From Bordetella parapertussis (lineage in GTDB: Bacteria > Pseudomonadota > Gammaproteobacteria > Burkholderiales > Burkholderiaceae_C), in the NCBI GenBank assembly GCA_945899335.1, contig CAMDIP010000105.1, positions 1 through 5,261 of the forward strand: DNA of 5,261 nt. The letters run 5' to 3'. Below are positions 1 to 5,018 of the stretch, piece by piece. Below the pieces are notes generated by a model. That model saw only the letters and a list, made by a program, of their open reading frames with translations, was not told where the DNA came from and did no database searches. The translations under genes and the position numbers were made by a program. Positions within the stretch are counted from its first letter, which is position 1. Each line of letters opens with the position of its first letter.

Positions 1-666
1 GGCTACAGCGGACCAAGCCTCCTTAGCCTGCTGGAAAACGTCCCAGTCTCCCCCAGCGATGAAGAGGCAGAGCTCACCTTTGCAGTGCAATGGGTCGAGA
101 AGTTCCACGACAGTGCCACCACCAGCCAAGGACGCCGTGTTTATTGGGGACGTGTTGCAACGGGCGTCGCGCAAGTAGGTGACGCGGTACGCGTCTTCCC
201 CAGCGGACAGCAAGCCATTGTGAAAGAAGTGTTGACGGCAGTACGCCTGCCCACTTCCGTTAACGCAGGACACAGCGCAGGCATTGTGCTCGATCGGGAA
301 GTGGATTTGTCACGCGGCGACTGGTTGGTTTCAGGCCACAGCAGTTTGCAACCCAGCAAGCAACTCGATGTCACCGTTGCTTGGTTGGATGACGAGCCCT
401 TGGTGGCGGGTCGCGTGTATTGGGCTTTGCATGGTCACCAATGGGTCAAAGCCAAAGTGGCAAGCATTAGCGGCCGTTTAGACATCCACAGCTTGGAAAG
501 TTTGCCTGCCAGCGAACTGCCAGCCAACGCAATAGGCCGTGTGCAACTGAGTTTCCAGCAGCCCTTATTGACCTTGCCCTATGGCCGTTCCCGCACGCTG
601 GGCTCCATGGTCTTGGTTGATACGGCAAGCCATAAAACATCTGCCGCCGTCATGGTTCAAGGCTGA
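1..666 (+). CDS. cysN: Sulfate adenylyltransferase subunit 1 (CysN), C-terminal part
   Basis: The open frame runs in from the left edge and ends at TGA 664-666, giving 221 residues without the true start. CysN is the GTPase subunit that, with CysD, turns sulfate and ATP into adenosine phosphosulfate in the cytoplasm, the first step of assimilatory sulfate reduction. The visible part matches the beta-barrel domains that follow the G domain in this translation-factor-like family: a GYSGPSLLSLLE start, a QWVEKF strand, GRVATGVAQVGDAVRVFPSG, the LDREVDLSRGDWLV block, and the C-terminal AGRVYWALHGHQWVKAK, NAIGRVQL and LVDTASHKTSAAVMV blocks. The P-loop G domain lies outside the window, so GTP binding cannot be checked. 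By family length about half the protein is present. The GTG at 85 is an internal valine, not a start. The fdxA gene follows after 59 nt on the same strand. The family call is from recalled sequence patterns, and the fit is close along the whole fragment. Confidence 0.93.
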   Translation, partial: GYSGPSLLSLLENVPVSPSDEEAELTFAVQWVEKFHDSATTSQGRRVYWGRVATGVAQVGDAVRVFPSGQQAIVKEVLTAVRLPTSVNAGHSAGIVLDREVDLSRGDWLVSGHSSLQPSKQLDVTVAWLDDEPLVAGRVYWALHGHQWVKAKVASISGRLDIHSLESLPASELPANAIGRVQLSFQQPLLTLPYGRSRTLGSMVLVDTASHKTSAAVMVQG

Positions 667-680
667 GCCAGTCTTTACCC

Positions 681-686
681 TAAAAT
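681..686 (+). promoter_or_regulatory. Possible -10 box upstream of fdxA
   Basis: TAAAAT lies in the 59-nt gap between cysN and fdxA, 39 nt before the fdxA ATG. It is a fair match to a sigma-70 -10 element. No good -35 box sits at the right distance: TTCAAG at 656-661 has a 19-nt spacer and matches poorly. No clear Shine-Dalgarno sequence precedes the fdxA ATG, and no hairpin terminator is visible after cysN. The genes could therefore be cotranscribed, or fdxA could have its own weak promoter. Confidence 0.3.
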
Positions 687-725
687 ATCATTCATCTTCC
701 CTTTAGCCCTTCTCGATTTCTCATC

Positions 726-1052
726 ATGACCCACGTAGTTACCGAAGCCTGTATCCGCTGCAAATACACAGATTGCGTCGATGTTTGTCCCGTTGACTGT
801 TTTCGCGAAGGCCCCAATTTTTTAACCATCGATCCCGATGAATGCATCGATTGCGCGGTGTGTATACCCGAATGCCCCGTCAACGCGATTTATGCAGAAG
901 AAGACGTGCCGGCAGACCAAATGCACATGATCAAGCTCAATGTCGAACTGGCCCGCAGTGGCTGGCCCAGTATCACCAAACGCAAAACCCCTATGGCTGA
1001 TGCGGATGACTGGAAAGACAAGACCGACAAGTTGTCAGAACTGCAAAGTTGA
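726..1052 (+). CDS. fdxA: Seven-iron ferredoxin FdxA (3Fe-4S + 4Fe-4S)
   Basis: This 108-residue protein is a small soluble electron carrier. It closely resembles Azotobacter vinelandii ferredoxin I as recalled, including the [18 protein letters not shown] start, the [19 protein letters not shown] centre and the WP-I-x-K-K-P-x-x-DAxDW tail. Its cysteines fall at 9, 12, 17, 21, 25, 40, 43, 46 and 50. By the known pattern, Cys9, Cys17 and Cys50 bind the 3Fe-4S cluster and Cys21, Cys40, Cys43 and Cys46 bind the 4Fe-4S cluster. Each position is offset by one from ferredoxin I, whose initiator Met is removed. Length is normal for the family. The ATG at 726 is chosen because it gives the standard N-terminus MTHVVTEAC, although the upstream leader is pyrimidine-rich with no strong ribosome site. 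The next gene, a ferredoxin reductase, starts 26 nt after the stop and is the obvious redox partner. Its electron acceptor is not shown by the sequence. Confidence 0.95.
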   Translation: MTHVVTEACIRCKYTDCVDVCPVDCFREGPNFLTIDPDECIDCAVCIPECPVNAIYAEEDVPADQMHMIKLNVELARSGWPSITKRKTPMADADDWKDKTDKLSELQS

Positions 1053-1078
1053 TCTGGCAAGGTGTTGGCAATTTGTCT

Positions 1079-2116
1079 ATGCCTCCCGGCTTGAAAACTG
1101 CCCCTATTGAAACCGACTGCTTGGTCATAGGCGCTGGACCGGCAGCACTTTTTCTCATTTTCGAATTAGGCCTGCTTGAGATCAGCTGCCATGTTGTGGA
1201 TGTACTTCCCTTCAAAGGTGGACAGTGCATGGCTTTGTATGCAGACAAACCCATTTACGACATTCCTGGCACAGTTCGCAGCACAGGGCGAGAGTTGGTG
1301 GACGCGTTGTTGGCTCAAGCGGCTCCCTTCAAAGCGCAATTTCACCTAGGACAGCAAATCACATCCATTGAGCGGCAAGCAGACGCTCGTTGGCTGGCCG
1401 TGCGCTCCGGCGGTCAAGCCTTCCTTTGCAAAACCATGGTGATTGCAGCAGGTGTGGGCGCCTTCACCCCACGAAAATTGGCCCATCTTGACTTGACGCC
1501 ATGGGAAGACAAACAGGTTTTTTATGCGCCCACTGAAAGCGTGGCCCATCAAAATATCGTCATCTATGGTGGCGGTGAAGAGGCGGTGCAATCGGCCTTG
1601 GCTGGTTTAGCCCAACAAGCTGCTAGCCTGACCTTGGTGTACCGCAGAGACAAACTCGAGGTCGAAGAGCATTTGTTGGCGACCTTTAACCAAGCGGTTC
1701 AAGAGGGTCAAATTCAATTCAAAGTGGGACAAATTCAAAGTCTGACGCATTCCCATCTTTCATTGGCAAGCGCCAATGAACACACAGAACAAATTGCCTT
1801 TGACCAGTTGTGGGTTCTGCAAGGTTTGTCGCCTCAGTTGGGCCCTGTTTCCGACTGGGGCTTGGACATGCAGAAAAAACAAATCAAGGTCAACACAGAG
1901 AACTTTGCCACCAGTGTGACGGGTATTTTTGCAGTGGGGGACGTCAACACCTACCCTGGCAAACGCAAGCTCATCGTCAGTGGCTTCCATGAGGCCACGC
2001 TGGCCGCATATGGTGTGGCCGAGTTGGTTTACCCAGGGCAAAAAATTGCACTCGAATACACCACTGCCTCACCACGCCTACACAAGCTCTTAGGTGTGAC
2101 AGACCCCTCAGCCTAG
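1079..2116 (+). CDS. Ferredoxin-NADP+ reductase type 2 family flavoprotein (thioredoxin reductase-like)
   Basis: From the ATG at 1079 this is a 345-residue cytoplasmic FAD protein expected to pass electrons between NADPH and ferredoxin. Visible motifs are the FAD dinucleotide fold VIGAGPAA (16-23), GGQC (47-50), the family block KPIYDIPG (57-64), AAG in the VIAAGVG strand (121-127), the pyridine-nucleotide motif YGGGEEA (163-169), a YRR stretch (188-190) suited to the NADPH 2'-phosphate, the second FAD motif GIFAVGDVNTYPGKRKLI (282-299), and the family C-terminus YTTASPRLHKLLGV (327-340). The redox CxxC of true thioredoxin reductases is absent, which fits a ferredoxin reductase like Bacillus YumC. 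GGGEEA replaces the more usual GGGDSA. An in-frame TTG at 1049 would overlap the fdxA stop, but it adds ten residues of no family character, and homologues start near the ATG. The stop TAG shares a CTAG palindrome with the stop of the convergent gene. Confidence 0.9.
   Translation: MPPGLKTAPIETDCLVIGAGPAALFLIFELGLLEISCHVVDVLPFKGGQCMALYADKPIYDIPGTVRSTGRELVDALLAQAAPFKAQFHLGQQITSIERQADARWLAVRSGGQAFLCKTMVIAAGVGAFTPRKLAHLDLTPWEDKQVFYAPTESVAHQNIVIYGGGEEAVQSALAGLAQQAASLTLVYRRDKLEVEEHLLATFNQAVQEGQIQFKVGQIQSLTHSHLSLASANEHTEQIAFDQLWVLQGLSPQLGPVSDWGLDMQKKQIKVNTENFATSVTGIFAVGDVNTYPGKRKLIVSGFHEATLAAYGVAELVYPGQKIALEYTTASPRLHKLLGVTDPSA
1759..1780. repeat. Perfect 9-bp inverted repeat inside the ferredoxin reductase gene
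   Basis: TTCATTGGC (1759-1767) and GCCAATGAA (1772-1780) are exact reverse complements around the 4-nt loop AAGC. They encode part of the weakly conserved LSLASANEH stretch of the reductase. No T-tract follows on either strand, so it is not a standard terminator. Its function is unknown and chance is possible. Confidence 0.6.
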
Positions 2117-2949
2117 CGGAGCTGAAAATAGTTTTTTCGTACCACCCGACGCTCGTTCATGGGGATTTCAGACAGCTTTTCTTTGAAACCCTTCAGGTTG
2201 TAATTTGATTGCCAAGCAATAGGCTTGAGTGTTCCCACCACAATCAACCATTCATCAACCACTTCCTTTCTATTGGGGTAAGACGGCTGCCAAAAAGACT
2301 CTAGGGCATACGACTGCTTGGCCTTGTGGCTAGGGACGCGGGTGAATTCTGATATGTGGTTGTTGGTATCAAAATTATTGGGAAATATTTGAACCATGTT
2401 TTCCCCGTCCAAATGGGGATACCACGCAAAAATACTGACATACATAGGCGCACTGGGCTGCAATTCAATCTGCATCGCTTCACCCTCGCGGTAATTTTTC
2501 TTATTGAGTGTGACCTTGACATCAAAATAAGCGTTGGTCTTGGCCTTGGGGTTGGCAATGTCCACCACCAGGGTCACTTTGCAAACACTGGCCCCATCTA
2601 GCACCTTCACACTCTCAGAGACTTTTTCAGCAGTACGGATATTGCCATCCAAAAAGACCCAGGTGTTTTTGTTCATCTCGCACGAGGCTGTGGTGTCACG
2701 CCCCGTGCTTTGTTGGCAGGTGAGTTTTTCTTCCGAGCTGATTTGCTCACCCACAACCAAACTCAAAGCATTGAATTTGGCTCGCTCGGCAGCCAAGTGG
2801 CAAGCTTGATTGCGTGAAGTTTCAGGACCAAAATGGTATTCGCCTTGGGTGTCTAACACCACCGCATGAACCCCGCCTTGCGACATTGAAAGAAACAGGC
2901 ATGCAAGCCCAGCAAACCAAGCAAAGCGCGAGGTGCAAGCCAGCATCAT
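2113..2949 (-). CDS. Secreted DUF4384-type protein, partner of the caspase-like gene
   Basis: The 278-residue protein starts with a signal peptide: a hydrophobic stretch at 10-21 and a likely cut after VHA29. It is therefore probably periplasmic or on the outer surface; no good lipobox is seen. Residues about 35-130 form a domain with an AAERAKFNALSLVVGE helix, a DGNIRTAEKVSE strand and a CKVTLVVDI strand. This layout recalls LPP20/FlgT-like N-terminal domains, but that is only a pattern impression. Cysteines 50, 78, 90 and 123 could form two disulfides. Residues about 140-240 look like DUF4384: a FDVKVTLNKKNYREGEAMQIELQ strand pair, then MYVSIFAWYPHLDGENMVQIFPNN, the usual place where a charged loop leads into an FPN motif. 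DUF4384 has no fixed activity; it often accompanies secreted or caspase-like proteins. The start overlaps the caspase gene's stop (ATGA, 2946-2949), so translation is probably coupled. A second ATG follows directly and could also serve. The stop overlaps the convergent reductase gene by 4 bp. Confidence 0.8.
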   Translation of the reverse strand: MMLACTSRFAWFAGLACLFLSMSQGGVHAVVLDTQGEYHFGPETSRNQACHLAAERAKFNALSLVVGEQISSEEKLTCQQSTGRDTTASCEMNKNTWVFLDGNIRTAEKVSESVKVLDGASVCKVTLVVDIANPKAKTNAYFDVKVTLNKKNYREGEAMQIELQPSAPMYVSIFAWYPHLDGENMVQIFPNNFDTNNHISEFTRVPSHKAKQSYALESFWQPSYPNRKEVVDEWLIVVGTLKPIAWQSNYNLKGFKEKLSEIPMNERRVVRKNYFQLR

Positions 2950-4205
2950 GGGAAGACGTCCCTTTGTCTATCCCCCATCAACTGCGGTTGCTGGCGCCGG
3001 TTCATAGACAATGCTTTTTTGTCAACTTTTTGCGATAGGTAATCAAACAATTCGCCATGGGTAACGCGTTGGTTGCCATCAGAATCTGCTTGACCTGCAA
3101 GACCTCTGATCAAGAAATAGCTGAAGATCCCTTGCTTAAAGTCGTCAGAAGCCAACGCAGTTTGATTGGCAGCAGAGGCACTTACCATGGTGAAGTTGGT
3201 CGGCATATGAGCCACTGCCGATTTGAACTTTATCCCACGGGTTTGGGGGTCGAGTGACTCGCCTTTTCTGGCCAATCCGCTGTAGCAACTGTCTAGAAAA
3301 ATCGTGATGGATTTGGCTTGTAATTTTTGCAACTCTGCCAGTGCCCATTTTTCGCTGACCGCAGTTTCTGCCAACAATTCTTTGTTGACATCAAAGGGTA
3401 ACCAGTATTTTTGGGCGTCCTCGTCAGAGGTCAAGCCATGCCCGCTGAACAAAATATACACATTGGTCTTGCCCGCCTTGACCTGTGCAGGCAACCAAAA
3501 CTTCAGTGCAGACAAAATTTCACTGCGTGTGGCTTTGTTATTGCTCAAGATCTTGATGTTCTCTGATGGAACACCCATGCCGTCTCGCATCAAGTCATGA
3601 AATAAATTGGCATCATTGGCGGCATAAAGCGCCTTGTTCAAACCTTGGTAAGACTCTATGCCAATGATCAACACCACCATGTCAGGGGTGGTCATGGGGT
3701 TGCCACGAGACTTTATCTCAGAAGCCCTTGGCTCAACTGCTATTGGTTTACTGTTTTTTTTTTGCTCTGCCCGTTCTTCGCTGACGGGGAAGGCTTTTCC
3801 TGTCCACTGGTTGCTGGACCATAAACCCGAAAGCGGCGCTCGGCCATTGCTAAAGGTGTAGGTGCCAAAGCCGTGACGCATACCGTTCACATAATGGCCG
3901 GAATATTTTTCACCGTTGGAGAAAAAATAAATCCCAAACCCGTGCTTCAAGCCTAATTTGAATTCGCCTTGGTAGTAGTCGCCTTGGTATTTTTCGCCTG
4001 TAAATTCAAGAATACCTCTGCCTTCAAACTTGCCGTTTCGAAAGTCACCTGCATACGAAAAATCCGTGTCATCCAAAATGCCACGGCAGCTGTGCCAACG
4101 ACTGGCGTCCGTTTCCTTGCAAGTAGGCAAAGTGTCCTGCGCCGACGCCAACGAAAAAAAGACAAGGCCCAAGCTTGCAAGCCAGCAGCAACGAAAAAGG
4201 TTCAT
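2946..4205 (-). CDS. Secreted MORN-repeat caspase-like protease (peptidase C14 / metacaspase-like)
   Basis: This 419-residue protein has a signal peptide (1-22, likely cut at ASA-QD). Next comes a short Cys29/Cys40 segment of the W-x-x-C-x-G type common before bacterial MORN repeats. MORN repeats follow at about 51-72 (YAGDFRNGKFEGRG), 78-100 (YQGEF to NGEK) and 101-123 (YSGHYVNGMRHGFG), with a degenerate fourth near 125-136. A polar linker spans about 137-172. The caspase fold begins at VVLIIGIESY (177-186), with AANDANLFHDLM (195-206). It carries the catalytic His256 in ILFSGHG (251-257) and Cys307 in IFLDSCYSG (302-310). Cys307 is the only cysteine in the domain, and Asp305 fits the metacaspase-type S1 pocket that favours Arg/Lys. 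DSDGNQRVTHGE (374-385) resembles an EF-hand Ca2+ loop. Activity outside the cytoplasm is inferred from the signal. Both ends overlap neighbours by ATGA, and a weak GAGAG lies before the start. Substrate is unknown. A run of ten A bases in the linker is unusual. Confidence 0.9.
   Translation of the reverse strand: MNLFRCCWLASLGLVFFSLASAQDTLPTCKETDASRWHSCRGILDDTDFSYAGDFRNGKFEGRGILEFTGEKYQGDYYQGEFKLGLKHGFGIYFFSNGEKYSGHYVNGMRHGFGTYTFSNGRAPLSGLWSSNQWTGKAFPVSEERAEQKKNSKPIAVEPRASEIKSRGNPMTTPDMVVLIIGIESYQGLNKALYAANDANLFHDLMRDGMGVPSENIKILSNNKATRSEILSALKFWLPAQVKAGKTNVYILFSGHGLTSDEDAQKYWLPFDVNKELLAETAVSEKWALAELQKLQAKSITIFLDSCYSGLARKGESLDPQTRGIKFKSAVAHMPTNFTMVSASAANQTALASDDFKQGIFSYFLIRGLAGQADSDGNQRVTHGELFDYLSQKVDKKALSMNRRQQPQLMGDRQRDVFP
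2959..2965 (-). promoter_or_regulatory. Ribosome binding site of the DUF4384-type gene
   Basis: AAAGGGA on the - strand ends 9 nt before the ATG at 2949-2947, inside the last codons of the caspase gene. It supports this start over later ones and shows that the gene can recruit ribosomes itself as well as through the ATGA overlap. The GGGA of the site can pair with TCCC just before the ATG (4-bp stem, 5-nt loop), which could partly mask it. Confidence 0.55.
3754..3763 (-). repeat. A10 homopolymer in the MORN-caspase linker (slippage-prone)
   Basis: The coding strand has ten consecutive A residues covering codons 148-151 (Gln-Lys-Lys-Asn) of the caspase-like gene. In the normal frame translation continues into the protease domain. 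One extra A gives a TAA stop two codons after the run (about 152 residues in total). One A fewer gives a TAG stop a few codons on (about 154 residues). Both altered products would keep the signal peptide and MORN repeats and lose the protease. The run itself is directly seen; use as a switch is inferred. Confidence 0.7.
3964..3999 (-). repeat. Period-15 tandem duplication in the MORN region
   Basis: On the + strand TCGCCTTGGTA occurs at 3964-3974 and again at 3979-3989, and TCGCCT recurs at 3994-3999, each copy 15 nt apart. In the protein this gives the five-residue period GEKYQ, GDYYQ, GEFKL (70-84). It inserts a stub YQGDY between two otherwise regular MORN repeats of 22-23 residues. The likely origin is an in-frame 15-nt duplication. 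Confidence 0.65.
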
Positions 4206-4981
4206 GACTTTGCTCTCACAGCCATGCCTTGATTTTTCAGTACTCGGACTTCAGCTTCGAGTTTTTCTCGACTCCTTGTTGCCTGGCGGAATTCGTTGTT
4301 ATATCTGGATAACTGGCTCATAAGCTGCGACTTGGCTTGCACCAAGGCCTGCTTGTCCAAAACCCATTGTTTGCGCTCGGATTGAAGCTGCGTGTGTCTG
4401 ACTTGCAACGATGAATAATCTGGCGTGACATGGGCTGCAGGCTGAGGAAACTCGAAAGGCATTTCACCGTGTAAATCCACAGCCAATTTGTTGACTTTGG
4501 GTGCAACGACAGCCACTAGCTGAGGCGCATGGGTCTTGGTGAGATGCCTATCGTCTACCACCTTGGCCATGACCTCCAGACCCAAGACTTTTTCATCTTG
4601 GTCCAACCGGTGTTTAGACAAATCTGATTGCTTTTGCCAAGCATCAAGTCGCTCTTGCTCTTTTACCAATTGATCATGAAGCAAGCCGAGGCGATAGTCT
4701 TCTCTGTCAACTTGCTGCATTTTGGTCTGCAAATTAGCAACCCGCGAAAGATGGCGAGTGCGGTCCGCGGCATTTGACGCATGCACAGAAGAATCGCTGT
4801 TGAGTTGGCGCAATGCCTCTTCGGTTTTAGTTAGCTTGGCATCTTGGTCTTGAATTTTTTGACTGAGTTCAAGAACCAAGAGGTCGGAGGCGACGGAGGA
4901 TCGTGATGTTTGCGAAAGCAACGATCCCACCGTAGCAATAACCGCCACAAGCAAAGACACTGCTAACGCTGCCAACTTCAT
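4202..4981 (-). CDS. Membrane-anchored coiled-coil protein of unknown function
   Basis: I do not recognise this 259-residue protein. Residues 4-23 are a hydrophobic stretch (LAALAVSLLVAVIATVGSLL) preceded by a single Lys. It is either a signal anchor or a signal peptide with no clear cut site, so the body probably faces the periplasm. Residues about 33-130 are rich in Gln, Glu, Lys, Asp, Arg and spaced Leu, and should form a long helix or coiled coil. Residues about 148-190 are a Val/Pro-rich hinge (LVAVVAPKVNKL to FPQPAAHVTP). Residues about 190-250 form a second helical stretch (TQLQSERKQWVLDKQAL to REKLEAEVRVLKN). There is no cysteine and no catalytic motif. The ATG at 4981 has an AAGGG site 6 nt upstream, and the stop overlaps the caspase start by ATGA. 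A scaffold or tether for the caspase-like protein is the simplest guess. It could instead be a helical envelope protein unrelated to the protease. Confidence 0.8.
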   Translation of the reverse strand: MKLAALAVSLLVAVIATVGSLLSQTSRSSVASDLLVLELSQKIQDQDAKLTKTEEALRQLNSDSSVHASNAADRTRHLSRVANLQTKMQQVDREDYRLGLLHDQLVKEQERLDAWQKQSDLSKHRLDQDEKVLGLEVMAKVVDDRHLTKTHAPQLVAVVAPKVNKLAVDLHGEMPFEFPQPAAHVTPDYSSLQVRHTQLQSERKQWVLDKQALVQAKSQLMSQLSRYNNEFRQATRSREKLEAEVRVLKNQGMAVRAKS

Positions 4982-4987
4982 ATATCA

Positions 4988-4992
4988 CCCTT
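4988..4992 (-). promoter_or_regulatory. Ribosome binding site of the coiled-coil gene
   Basis: AAGGG on the - strand lies 6 nt before the ATG at 4981-4979 and fixes that start. A stronger-looking AAGGAG (5010-5005) sits further upstream in the 37-nt gap. It is 23 nt from the ATG and has no start codon at a usual distance, so it is probably not used. No promoter is evident in this short gap, which suggests cotranscription with the gene to the right. Confidence 0.55.
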
Positions 4993-5018
4993 GAGGATAG
5001 GCCACTCCTTCACGCAAA

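Noticed and set aside
1049..1078. TTG start that would extend the ferredoxin reductase by ten residues
   Set aside because: The extension ([10 protein letters not shown]) has no family character and overlaps the fdxA stop. The ATG at 1079 gives the usual short lead into the FAD motif.
1707..1740. Repeated CAAATTCAA with the peptide repeat GQIQ in the reductase
   Set aside because: Two short A/T-rich copies in a surface-type stretch, with no further copies; probably chance.
2124..2138. Possible terminator: GAAAA, short loop, then T6 just after the reductase stop
   Set aside because: The stem is about five pairs, almost all A-T, and it codes for the C-terminus of the DUF4384-type protein. It is too weak to call.
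2534..2809. Open frame of 91 codons on the + strand inside the DUF4384-type gene
   Set aside because: It is antisense to a well-supported gene, has no recognisable domain or ribosome site, and reads as low-meaning sequence.
2889..2949. Lipoprotein signal in the DUF4384-type protein (cysteines at residues 5 and 17)
   Set aside because: Cys17 is preceded by GLA, lacking the usual Leu at -3, and Cys5 is too near the N-terminus. An ordinary signal peptide cut after VHA29 fits better.
3247..3259. Short palindrome CGAGTGACTCG in the caspase gene
   Set aside because: Only five base pairs around one central base, with no extension; expected by chance.
3304..3600. Open frame of 98 codons on the + strand opposite the caspase catalytic region
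   Set aside because: It is a shadow of the caspase frame, which carries the His and Cys motifs; there is no independent support.
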